The notes beneath the pieces were generated by a model. That model saw only the letters and a program-made list of their open reading frames with translations, did no database searches and was not told where the DNA came from. Shown in pieces: positions 1 to 8,397 of a stretch of 38,233 nucleotides of DNA. This DNA is from Nitrospirota bacterium. Lineage in GTDB: Bacteria > Nitrospirota > Thermodesulfovibrionia > Thermodesulfovibrionales > Dissulfurispiraceae. The translations under genes were made by a program, and so were the position numbers. The DNA is taken from positions 1-38,233 of the forward strand of contig JADFXI010000015.1 in NCBI GenBank assembly GCA_015233655.1, in the 5' to 3' direction. Every line of letters starts with the position of its first letter. The first letter of the stretch is position 1.

Positions 1-941
1 ATGTTTGTCTTTATGTTCGAAAATGCGCCTCCTGCAAGGGCCAGTCTCCTTTGGCCGGTAGTCTCCATAACATTGGTGACCAGTTCAGCCACTTTGAGTT
101 CAAACATCCTCTGAGCGAGCCAGGCGAACTGCTCGGACGGATATCTCCAGAAGACTTTTTTCAGCTCCTGATACATCCCCAGCGCGCCGTATTTGGCCCG
201 GACATCGACTCCTTCTATTTTGAAAAAATCGAGCAGCGGATTTTCACTATCGGGGATCGGGTAAGCGTATGTCGCGAGCGCCATCACTTTTCCTTCGTCT
301 TCCAGTTCGCGCATATTCATGAGATTTGTCACATGCTCAAAAAATATGCCCAGCGACGACTTCCCGGAAATTGCATGCAGCCGCCTGATCGCGCCGTTTT
401 TGAAAACTGATACGGTCCCTGAAAGCCCGTCTCCAATGCCGTCCAGGGTCAGGACCGCGCATTCGTCAAAGCCGCTGCCGAATGCCGCCGCTGCCGCATG
501 GCATTCATGATGGTCGAAAAAAGATATCCTGAAATCCTGAAAGCCCGGCAGCCCGAGTCTTTTCCTGACAACTCGTTCGCTCAAATACCTCGTTATTCCC
601 GAAGGCCCTATCTCTGTAAGCTTATACTTAGCGGCCTTTTTAATTTGAGAGGCGAATCCCGGCGCTTTTTTTCTTCTCCTGATCTGGTAATACTCTTCCT
701 TTAATTTCGGGAAAATACGGGTCAACGTCTTGGAAAAGTCTGCAGTCGAAACAGCAATATGATTTATGTCTACCGGACGTGCTCCGACGAGATCGAGACA
801 TGCCGTTATCGCTCTTTCAGGAAACTCAACTTCGAGTTTGCGCCTCGAAAGTCTTTCCTCGTTGACAGCGGCCAGAACGCGGCCGTCACTTACGATTGCC
901 GCCCCTGAATCATGTCCATCCCAGATGCCGAGAATATACAT
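1..941 (-). CDS. Carbamoyltransferase, NodU/CmcH/TobZ family, partial (C-terminus beyond left edge)
   Basis: Not in the ORF track because no stop lies inside the window. Reverse-strand translation from the ATG at 941 gives MYILGIWDGHDSGAAIVSDGRVLAAVNEERLSRRK..., FFDHHECHAAAAAFGSGFDECAVLTLDGIGDG..., LALAGGAFSNIKTN. These are the Kae1-like HHxxH, DGxGD and LAGGxxxN motifs. Confidence 0.88.
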   Translation of the reverse strand, partial: MYILGIWDGHDSGAAIVSDGRVLAAVNEERLSRRKLEVEFPERAITACLDLVGARPVDINHIAVSTADFSKTLTRIFPKLKEEYYQIRRRKKAPGFASQIKKAAKYKLTEIGPSGITRYLSERVVRKRLGLPGFQDFRISFFDHHECHAAAAAFGSGFDECAVLTLDGIGDGLSGTVSVFKNGAIRRLHAISGKSSLGIFFEHVTNLMNMRELEDEGKVMALATYAYPIPDSENPLLDFFKIEGVDVRAKYGALGMYQELKKVFWRYPSEQFAWLAQRMFELKVAELVTNVMETTGQRRLALAGGAFSNIKTN

Positions 942-987
942 TTGATTTATCTCAATGGTCTCGCGGAGCAGGCATCAGCCGGCCAGG

Positions 988-1416
988 TCAAATTATCAGT
1001 CTGGCCTTCAATTTGATCTCAGTCCCGCTCAGGGCCTGTGAAACCGGACATCCTTTTTTAGCCGCCTCGGCCAGTTCCATAAATGACTTTTCATCGATGC
1101 CAGGGACTTTGGCCTCCGTGTCCAACTCTATGGAGGTGATCTTGAATCCGTCACCCACCTTCTCGACAGAAACCTTCGCCACCGTGTGTACATGCTCCGC
1201 TGTGTGGCCTGCCTTGTCAATCATAAATGAGAGGGCCATAGAAAAACAGCCTGCGTGGGCCGCTCCAATAAGTTCCTCGGGATTTGTGCCTGTGCCGTCC
1301 TCGAATCGGGAAGCGAATGAATATGCCCCCTCATACGCACCGCTACCAAATTTCATGCGACCCTTTCCCTTGCTGAGATTACCTTCCCACACTGCTTCTG
1401 CTTTGCGTGTCGGCAT
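988..1416 (-). CDS. OsmC family peroxiredoxin
   Basis: 142 aa; EELIGAAHAGCFSMALS and KKGCPVSQAL carry the two conserved Cys of OsmC/Ohr proteins. Confidence 0.9.
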   Translation of the reverse strand: MPTRKAEAVWEGNLSKGKGRMKFGSGAYEGAYSFASRFEDGTGTNPEELIGAAHAGCFSMALSFMIDKAGHTAEHVHTVAKVSVEKVGDGFKITSIELDTEAKVPGIDEKSFMELAEAAKKGCPVSQALSGTEIKLKARLII

Positions 1417-1539
1417 AATTACTCACCTCCATTTTTTAGTGAAGAATGCCCATGGAATGCGGGCTGTCTGAAGCGGACCGTACTACAAGCTAATATAACA
1501 GTTTTATTTCTTGCAGACAACTTCTTTTCTTTACAAAAA

Positions 1540-1713
1540 TCAATATTCATCGACTCCACCCATCTTCTTCAAATCCCTGTATGCATCCACGTCCCTGAGC
1601 CTCTGGACCATACAATCGTGACTATTGGCATTGAACGGTCCGCACTTAGTCTCGCTTGTGGCACATGCTGATAAAATAATCGCAAGAAAAAGGGAGAAAA
1701 TTATTTTATTCAA
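1540..1713 (-). CDS. Small lipoprotein (~57 aa), TTG start overlapping the upstream stop codon
   Basis: Translation (L/M)NKIIFSLFLAIILSACATSETKCGPFNANSHDCMVQRLRDVDAYRDLKKMGGVDEY has a signal peptide with lipobox LSAC. The TTG at 1713 overlaps the nitroreductase stop at 1710-1712. The 119-aa track ORF is the same frame extended upstream. Confidence 0.65.
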   Translation of the reverse strand: MNKIIFSLFLAIILSACATSETKCGPFNANSHDCMVQRLRDVDAYRDLKKMGGVDEY

Positions 1714-2630
1714 AATCTCGGCTGCTGTCCCTCGAAATATCGCGGGGTTACTTTCTTGCGCCCGGCTACTCGCTGATAGACCTCGTCGGGATATCCGAGG
1801 GCAATAACTGCATGAATCCCCTCCTCTGACGGAATTCCCATAGGCCGCTGGATCGAAGGATCTTTCTTCATCGCTGCCACGGCATATCCGATGAGACAAG
1901 AGCCGAGTCCCATGCTGTGGGCCGCAAGCAGAATATTCTGTGTTGCGAGCAAGGCGTCTTCAGCTGGACAGCTTGCTCCCGGTTTAGATCCAATAAGGAT
2001 GGCTGCCGTGCTACCGTGAAAGAGACGGTCTCTTCCTTCTCCGTGCCATTCCTTAAGCGCCTCCTTCACCTTCCTGTAATAACCGTGGTAATAAGCGTCG
2101 AGTTCCCCTTTTCCTATCAGTCTGAGGAACAGACGAAGCAAGGTCTTCTCCGCAGTTGTGTTTAATCGCCCGAAGTAAGACGCGATGTATTCTGCAAAAG
2201 AGGTCACAGCCTTTCTCGTTGGCAAAATGGTGAAGGTCCAGGACTGACTGTTGGTCCCGGACGGTGCGGTAATACCGACTTTTACCAGGTCCTCAAGCAT
2301 GGCCCTCTCTACGGGCTGGTCTGTGAAGCAACGGCAGGACCGGCGAGAGGCCATAAGCTGCACCAAAGCGGATGTGCTGAATTTTCCGGGGGGAAGCCAC
2401 TGTTGATCGCCGGTGAAAGTTTTATACCGCGACATTTCTTCATCAATGGCCATGACGCGAATCGCCCCTTGGGGACATACTGCCTCGCAATGTCCGCAAG
2501 AGAACGAATCCTCCCCTGAGACGGCAGCCTTTCCTTCAACCAGTGAGATAGTGCCTGTCGGGCAGACGCCGGCGCATAACCCGCAGCCGTTGCAAAGGTC
2601 GCTGTCAATGTTTATCCTGTTTTCTTCCAT
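1710..2630 (-). CDS. Nitroreductase family protein with N-terminal 2x[4Fe-4S] ferredoxin domain
   Basis: CNGCGLCAGVCPTG and CGHCEAVCPQGAI, then a nitroreductase core (MASRRSCRCFTDQPV, APSGTNSQSWTFTIL, AHSMGLGSCLIGYA). Confidence 0.9.
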   Translation of the reverse strand: MEENRINIDSDLCNGCGLCAGVCPTGTISLVEGKAAVSGEDSFSCGHCEAVCPQGAIRVMAIDEEMSRYKTFTGDQQWLPPGKFSTSALVQLMASRRSCRCFTDQPVERAMLEDLVKVGITAPSGTNSQSWTFTILPTRKAVTSFAEYIASYFGRLNTTAEKTLLRLFLRLIGKGELDAYYHGYYRKVKEALKEWHGEGRDRLFHGSTAAILIGSKPGASCPAEDALLATQNILLAAHSMGLGSCLIGYAVAAMKKDPSIQRPMGIPSEEGIHAVIALGYPDEVYQRVAGRKKVTPRYFEGQQPRF

Positions 2631-2755
2631 TACCGTCTTCTCAATATGTATCTATATACTCATCATAATGATAACACTATCTTAACCTTGGGATAAACAT
2701 GAGGACGTTCTGTCATCCTGTTTCGAGTTCTGCTCCGGCATGCTATCATTGTCAT

Positions 2756-4012
2756 ATGGTGCATGGGAAGAGATATCGTGAAGCCATAGACAACATACAA
2801 AAGAAGATCCAGTTGGACTGCCTCATCATAGGCGCCTGCCTGCCGTTCGACGTGTACCTTAGAGAGGGAGGCCGGGTGCACTTGCTCTTTAAAGAAGGCA
2901 TGCGCTATACGAACTGCGAGAAGGACATACTGCACGGCAAGAACATAAGCGAAATATATTTTGACGAAAAAGACGCCAGGGATGCCGAGCAATTCATCTC
3001 TGAAGGCGACGAAGAGGATAGGGTCAATGTCGTCGATCCGGTAGTCTTCAGCCGGTACGATGAAGAGAAGGAGGATTATCATCAGGTAGAACGCAGCCTG
3101 CTCGTGCCCGGTGCAGATATTGACTTCAGCGTCTATGTCTTAAACAATATGAAGATTTCACCGGTCCTGGAACTTGCAGATAGCCAATCTGCAAAGATAG
3201 GCCCTGAGCTTGTGCAAGCTTACGGAGACATACTTATTAAAAAGGCCGACCTTCCAAAATATACGGAATATATGCATACGATGGCGAAAAGGATTGAATC
3301 TCTGCCGTCGAGAGATGCGGAGAAAGTCACCTCACTTGTAATCAGGGAAAATTCCAAACTGATCATCAAGGACCTGATAGACGACCCCCGCAGCGGCAGA
3401 AAAATAAAGGAAGTCGACAGGGAGGTCAACAACATCATCGATACAATCCTGAAGAATAAAGACACGATCTACGACCTGATTGACCTTAGCAAATACGACT
3501 ACTACACCTATACCCACTCTGTGGATGTGGCTGTAATGTCAATAGGTCTTGCAACGGCGATCAATATGGACAGGGAGCATGTTGAGAAGTTGGGGATCGG
3601 CGCCATGCTTCACGATCTCGGCAAGAGCATGGTTGATCATGAGATACTTAATAAGCAGGGAGGTCTTAACTCCTATGAGTTTCAGGTCATCAAGAAACAT
3701 GTCATCGAGGGCAATAATATACTTAGTGTTCAGAAAGATTTCCCCAGGGAGTCTTTTCCTGCCGTCCTGCAACATCATGAAAAACTCACAGGCAACGGTT
3801 ATCCACTCGGTGTTGCCGGTAAAGACATAACTCTTTTCGGCAGAATTACTTCGATTGTGGATTGTTATGACGCGCTCACAACGTGCAGGCCGTACAAAAA
3901 GGCATTTACGCCATATTACGCCCTGGAACTGTTGGTTAAGCAGAAAAAAGACTTTGACTGTGATATATTGCGAGAATTCATACGAATGCTTGGAAGATTA
4001 CAGAAAGCTTAA
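2756..4012 (+). CDS. HD-GYP domain protein (putative c-di-GMP phosphodiesterase)
   Basis: HSVDVAVMSIGLA...GIGAMLHDLGKSMVDHEILNK...LQHHEKLTGNGYPLG is an HD-GYP signature. Start chosen at the ATG at 2756; the track begins at 2699. Confidence 0.88.
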   Translation: MVHGKRYREAIDNIQKKIQLDCLIIGACLPFDVYLREGGRVHLLFKEGMRYTNCEKDILHGKNISEIYFDEKDARDAEQFISEGDEEDRVNVVDPVVFSRYDEEKEDYHQVERSLLVPGADIDFSVYVLNNMKISPVLELADSQSAKIGPELVQAYGDILIKKADLPKYTEYMHTMAKRIESLPSRDAEKVTSLVIRENSKLIIKDLIDDPRSGRKIKEVDREVNNIIDTILKNKDTIYDLIDLSKYDYYTYTHSVDVAVMSIGLATAINMDREHVEKLGIGAMLHDLGKSMVDHEILNKQGGLNSYEFQVIKKHVIEGNNILSVQKDFPRESFPAVLQHHEKLTGNGYPLGVAGKDITLFGRITSIVDCYDALTTCRPYKKAFTPYYALELLVKQKKDFDCDILREFIRMLGRLQKA

Positions 4013-4165
4013 GGCTGCACGCTTCGTTTTATGTACCAAAGATAAAAAAATACGCTGGTTTTTAGTCGCCCAGCGCGCCGCGACATCCGCACAGTAACCG
4101 GTGCGTAAGAGCATCTGGATTACTGCGCGAAGTTATCGGGCAATACTACCTTTCACACGCCCTCA

Positions 4166-4645
4166 TCATTGTTGCTTGTATTTATCGCAGAGTCTCTCGA
4201 TAAAGGCCTGAAGTTCAGGTGGCCCTGGAAGTTTCTCAGGCAATGGAAGTTCGAGCATGCAGGAGTTGAATATTATTTTTAAAAGGTTGGTTACACAGAA
4301 AGAGATCAGATCATCGGGAAATGAATCGGATGCGTTTTCTATCGACAAGACATCGGAGTACCAGAAGTCATTTGAGGGAGCGAGTCCCACACAGGCGGCG
4401 CCACCGACAATTCTGGACTTCGCACCTCTGGACGCTGCGAAATCAGTCACCATATGATGCAGCTGTTGCAAACCCCGCTGGCAAGGGTTTGCATATAACC
4501 CATGCCGTTTTCTTGTGATGGGCAGAAAACCGTACACATTGACCCCTGAGCAACACCTCAATGCATTTTCACCTCCGCTCTTGTCGGGACTGATGATAAA
4601 GTAAAGAAAATCGTTTTTGTACTCATGAGTCTTTTCCATTTCCAT
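4166..4645 (-). CDS. Hypothetical protein, 159 aa, seven Cys
   Basis: Complete ORF with a strong Shine-Dalgarno (GGGAGGT) just upstream of ATG 4645. No family recognised. Confidence 0.6.
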   Translation of the reverse strand: MEMEKTHEYKNDFLYFIISPDKSGGENALRCCSGVNVYGFLPITRKRHGLYANPCQRGLQQLHHMVTDFAASRGAKSRIVGGAACVGLAPSNDFWYSDVLSIENASDSFPDDLISFCVTNLLKIIFNSCMLELPLPEKLPGPPELQAFIERLCDKYKQQ

Positions 4646-4763
4646 CTGTCGGCTACCTCCCTTCGTGAAATATAACAGGCTGCTGCTTATTAATTATACT
4701 ATTTAGGAGTAATTTTGTCTTCTTATATATTTTTTCATTATCTTCTCCACAGCATCAGGACTG

Positions 4764-4791
4764 ATATGACCATATTGACTAATATGACCAT
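4764..4791 (+). promoter_or_regulatory. Candidate operator: two direct copies of ATATGACCAT, 18 bp apart
   Basis: ATATGACCAT at 4764-4773 and 4782-4791, about 45 bp upstream of the antitoxin ATG at 4835. Confidence 0.45.
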
Positions 4792-4834
4792 CTTTGATAA
4801 CATGTATATATGCAGTAAGAATAACGGAGGCACT

Positions 4835-5086
4835 ATGAAGGCTTTAAATATTGCAGATGCGAAGGCGAAACTGTCGGAAGTAATCACCGATGCAGAGTAC
4901 AAGGGAGGCCGGACAATCATAGCCAGACGTAATAAACCTGCTGCCGTAGTTATAGGGTACGATGATTTCCTGAAGCTCGAAGCTCTGGAAGATATCTATG
5001 AGTCGAAGTTGCTTGAAGAATCGCTCAAAAAGGGAAGGTCCGTTTCTCTTGAAGATGCAGCAAAGAGGCTGAAAATTGAGCTATAG
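4835..5086 (+). CDS. Type II toxin-antitoxin system Phd/YefM family antitoxin
   Basis: MKALNIADAKAKLSEVITDAEYKGGRTIIARRNKPAAVVIGYDDFLKLEALED is a Phd/YefM N-terminus. The ATG is preceded by AACGGAGGCACT (RBS). Confidence 0.88.
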   Translation: MKALNIADAKAKLSEVITDAEYKGGRTIIARRNKPAAVVIGYDDFLKLEALEDIYESKLLEESLKKGRSVSLEDAAKRLKIEL

Positions 5087-5372
5087 GATTGATTTTTCCG
5101 AGGCTGCGCTGTCCAAATTAGAAGCGCTCGGGACTGCCAATGCAAAAATAATGAAACAAGTATTCATGAAATGTTTGGCGCTCAGGAGAAATCCAAAACC
5201 GCAGGACTGTGTAGATCTCCAGAATTTTATTTATAAGGGGTTTAAAGGCCGCCGCGTTGACCAGGGCGAGTACCGCATAATTTTTGGAGTAGACGAAGAT
5301 CATAAACAAGTATTTATTGGCCCAATACTCAATAGAAACGAAGATTATAAAGAAATTAAGAATATGCGCTGA
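5076..5372 (+). CDS. Type II toxin-antitoxin system RelE/ParE family toxin
   Basis: 98 aa; YRIDFSEAALSKLEAL...GFKGRRVDQGEYRIIFGVDEDHKQVFIGPILNRNEDYKE is RelE-fold. TTG start, overlaps the antitoxin by 11 nt. Confidence 0.85.
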   Translation: MSYRIDFSEAALSKLEALGTANAKIMKQVFMKCLALRRNPKPQDCVDLQNFIYKGFKGRRVDQGEYRIIFGVDEDHKQVFIGPILNRNEDYKEIKNMR

Positions 5373-5432
5373 ATACGTAGCGTGATCCATAATTCTTCTT
5401 AGCAACCTTAAGACCCGAAATACTGACGTTTT

Positions 5433-6860
5433 TTAGAATAACCCTTTAATAAATTTTAAGGCTGCCGGCAGGCTCTTCAACAGGGACTTCCATCTCATCA
5501 GTTTAAGGAGTTTCAGGACGCGCGACGGGCGCATGTAAAAAGTCCTGACGGCCTCTTTCCTGATAGCTTCAACCTCACCGGTAGATATTGTAGGCAACGA
5601 CATTACGGCTTTCTCCTGCCTGAAGCATTCAAAGCCCCCGCTTGGGCGTGTAGAGATATACCCTTTTTCAACTGCCATGCCGTAAAGTTCTGAACCCGGA
5701 AAAGGGACCGCGCAGTAAAACTGGGCAAAATCCAGATTAAGGTCCGCCACCAGGTCTGCAGTTGCACGGGCGGATTCAGCCGTCTCGCCCGGAAGGCCGA
5801 AAATGACATGGCCTGACGAGATCAGCCCATTTGCCCTTGTCATGTCCACGGCCTTCCTGACCTGTTCGACAGTAATATTCTTTTTCACATTTTTCAGGAC
5901 AGCCTGGTCCGATGATTCGATGCCGTAGCTCACCATCCAGCAGCCTGCGTCACGCATCAAACCGAGCATTTCGTTATCAACGGTATCTACCCGGGCATTG
6001 CAGACCCAACTGATTTTAAGGCCGCTCTTTATTATCTCCCTGCAAAGTTCAACAACAAAGGCGCGATTGACAGTGAACGTTTCGGCCCAGAAAAAAAAAT
6101 CTCTCACGCCGAATGTATCAATATCATTTTGCATCTCCGCTATGAGGGATGACGGACTGCGCAGCCTGGTCCTGCTGCCGTAATAAGTCCGGCTCGTACA
6201 AAACGCGCAAGTGTACGGACATCCTCTAAGCGGGGAAACAATAAGAAACGGCTCGCCTTTCAAGGGAAGTACATATGATTTAAAATTAATCAAAGACCAG
6301 TCTGGAAAAGGCAGCCTGTCAAGGTCCGTGATGAACTCCCTGGCAGGGTTTCTCACGATCTCTCCGTGGCGATTCCGTATTGTGATTCCCTCGATAGCGG
6401 CATTTTTTTCAGGATCTCCGAGGGAGTTAATCCAGTCAAGGGCGGTGTATTCCGGCTCGTTCCTTATGACAGCATCCAGCAATGGGGCTCCCGCCATGCA
6501 TTCCATGTCGAGAATGCTGACATGAGTACCGAAAACAGCGGTCTTTACTGACGGCGCGATTGATTTAAAACGCGACGCCAGGGACAGATCTCCTTCTATA
6601 GTGGGCGTTGCCGTACTCCATATTATTGCGTCAGGGGCATAAGACCGAATGACTCCTTCGAGTTGTTTTATCGCCATGCCGACCGCGGGACAATCCAGGA
6701 CCTTTACGTCATGCCCCGACTTTTTCAGCAAGGTGCCTGTATAAACCAGCGAAACAGGAGGCCAAAGAGTCGACCAAAAACCGTCGTTCTGGGTGCATCT
6801 TCCTTCTCTGGTAAACTTTTCTTCTTCTGCGGCAGGCGGGTTCAGAAGGAGTATTTTCAT
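5433..6860 (-). CDS. B12-binding domain-containing radical SAM protein
   Basis: N-terminal MKILLLNPPA...GHDVKVLDCPA is B12-binding-like; SPLRGCPYTCAFCTSRTYYG gives the CxxxCxxC radical SAM cluster. Confidence 0.92.
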   Translation of the reverse strand: MKILLLNPPAAEEEKFTREGRCTQNDGFWSTLWPPVSLVYTGTLLKKSGHDVKVLDCPAVGMAIKQLEGVIRSYAPDAIIWSTATPTIEGDLSLASRFKSIAPSVKTAVFGTHVSILDMECMAGAPLLDAVIRNEPEYTALDWINSLGDPEKNAAIEGITIRNRHGEIVRNPAREFITDLDRLPFPDWSLINFKSYVLPLKGEPFLIVSPLRGCPYTCAFCTSRTYYGSRTRLRSPSSLIAEMQNDIDTFGVRDFFFWAETFTVNRAFVVELCREIIKSGLKISWVCNARVDTVDNEMLGLMRDAGCWMVSYGIESSDQAVLKNVKKNITVEQVRKAVDMTRANGLISSGHVIFGLPGETAESARATADLVADLNLDFAQFYCAVPFPGSELYGMAVEKGYISTRPSGGFECFRQEKAVMSLPTISTGEVEAIRKEAVRTFYMRPSRVLKLLKLMRWKSLLKSLPAALKFIKGLF

Positions 6861-7549
6861 AAAAGATTTTTCAGGAGGCAGTATCCATATCTGAACCAGA
6901 CCGATTTCAGTCTTATCTTGGAATATCCGGCAACGCGTTTGTATTCATGGGCCGGGACCTCAGCAAGTCGGAACCCTTTTCTTATCGTTTTAATTATCAT
7001 TTCCTGCTCTATTGTAGTTATGTTCTCTTTCAGGTCCAACTGCTTCATAACATCGGTAAGGATGGCCCTGAACCCGTTCTGGCTTTCGCTGATGGTGACA
7101 CCCAATCTGTAATTAATGCAGGCCGTGATAAAAGCGCTTCCGGCGAGCCTGAAGAACTCGTCGAACCCTCCGTGGAGTTCGCTCGACCCGCCTATAAGCC
7201 GCGACCCGGAAACGTGGTCTGCATCTCCACTGATGATAGGCGCCGTCAATCTCGGTATATCGTCGGCGTCATGAGAGCCGTCGGCATCGATGAAAACTAT
7301 AATATCGCTAGTCACATGCCGGACAGCCTCACGCATTGCTGCGCCCTTGCCTTTTCCGTTATCCAGGACAACAGTCGCACCGGCCGCCTCGGCGACTTCC
7401 CGGGTGTTGTCAGTAGAATGACCGTCCATAACTATTATCTGCTGCCCGTATTTTCGACATTTGGCAAGAACGTCGCCGATAGTGGCCCCTTCATTCAAGG
7501 CTGGGACAACAATAGAAACAGTATGAGGGCCTGGATTGGTATTCATCAT
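6857..7549 (-). CDS. Glycosyltransferase family 2 (dolichol-phosphate mannosyltransferase-like)
   Basis: VSIVVPALNEGATIGDVLAKC...IVFIDADGSHDADDIPRL...SESQNGFRAI; 4-nt overlap with the neighbouring gene. Confidence 0.92.
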   Translation of the reverse strand: MMNTNPGPHTVSIVVPALNEGATIGDVLAKCRKYGQQIIVMDGHSTDNTREVAEAAGATVVLDNGKGKGAAMREAVRHVTSDIIVFIDADGSHDADDIPRLTAPIISGDADHVSGSRLIGGSSELHGGFDEFFRLAGSAFITACINYRLGVTISESQNGFRAILTDVMKQLDLKENITTIEQEMIIKTIRKGFRLAEVPAHEYKRVAGYSKIRLKSVWFRYGYCLLKNLL

Positions 7550-8397
7550 TTTTTAGTAAAGAATGATCGTTTAAGTTTAACAAGATAAAAAAGACAGATA
7601 CCGCTTACAAGTACGGCCAACAATATTGCCAACGGCAGTTTCAGTCCATGCCAGATGCCTTTCTTCATGACAACGATGTTCCCCGAAGCTACACTCAAAT
7701 AGCGGTACGAAGTGTCCTCGTAAATAATAAGCGCAAAAACAGGATAGGTGCTTCCCGGAAGTCCCCCCGTATTTTTAACGTCGAACGAAAGTTTTTTTTC
7801 ATCACCTGGTGACACGGCAATTTCCTGCAATCTGTTCTGTACAGCAAACTCTTTGGAAGTCACCAGCCGCACCAAGACTTTTCTTTCAATTTCATCGGTG
7901 TTTTTTACGGAAACCTTCAGTTTTTCGCTGCCGGACAGGTTAAGGGTACCGACAGAGCCCGCCACACGGGCATTGGGCGATTCCTGGTAATCGGCATAGT
8001 TTATGGTCAACGCATTAAAAGGGTATTGGTTCGCGTCGGTATAATCAACTGATATAAGCACCGGATACCGGCCCGGCTTTTCAAAAATAACCGGGGTAGT
8101 GAATTCCTCGGTAAACTGTTCATTCGGCCCCAGTACCCTGCGGGCCTTTCCATAAGTCCGCTTGCCCTGGACTTCGACGCTCGTTTTCACATTCTCTGCC
8201 GGTTCATCTCCCTTGTTCGTCACCTTTACAGATGTCCTTAAACTATTCTGAAACAGCTCCACTCCTGCCTCTATCTCGATAGAAATAAAAGAAGCAGCCG
8301 ACGGATCGGGGCACACAACTCCCAACATAAGGAGTAGTACCAAGAAAAAATATATTTTCCGCATCATTGTCATGTCACTCATTTTAGCCCACATCAT
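7546..8397 (-). CDS. Secreted, membrane-anchored protein with tandem CARDB/NEW3-like beta domains
   Basis: Signal peptide (IYFFLVLLLMLGVV), VKVTNKGDEPAENVKTSVEV and SVKNTDEIERKVLVRL...LSFDVKNTGG segments, C-terminal TM (LAILLAVLVSGICLFYLV) with a basic tail. Confidence 0.7.
   Translation of the reverse strand: MMWAKMSDMTMMRKIYFFLVLLLMLGVVCPDPSAASFISIEIEAGVELFQNSLRTSVKVTNKGDEPAENVKTSVEVQGKRTYGKARRVLGPNEQFTEEFTTPVIFEKPGRYPVLISVDYTDANQYPFNALTINYADYQESPNARVAGSVGTLNLSGSEKLKVSVKNTDEIERKVLVRLVTSKEFAVQNRLQEIAVSPGDEKKLSFDVKNTGGLPGSTYPVFALIIYEDTSYRYLSVASGNIVVMKKGIWHGLKLPLAILLAVLVSGICLFYLVKLKRSFFTKK

Noticed and set aside
51-704. Plus-strand ORFs at the left edge
   Set aside because: The opposite strand encodes a clear carbamoyltransferase across the whole interval.
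4013-4165. Possible small RNA or terminator in the gap after the HD-GYP gene
   Set aside because: No convincing stem followed by a T-run and no recognisable RNA family.
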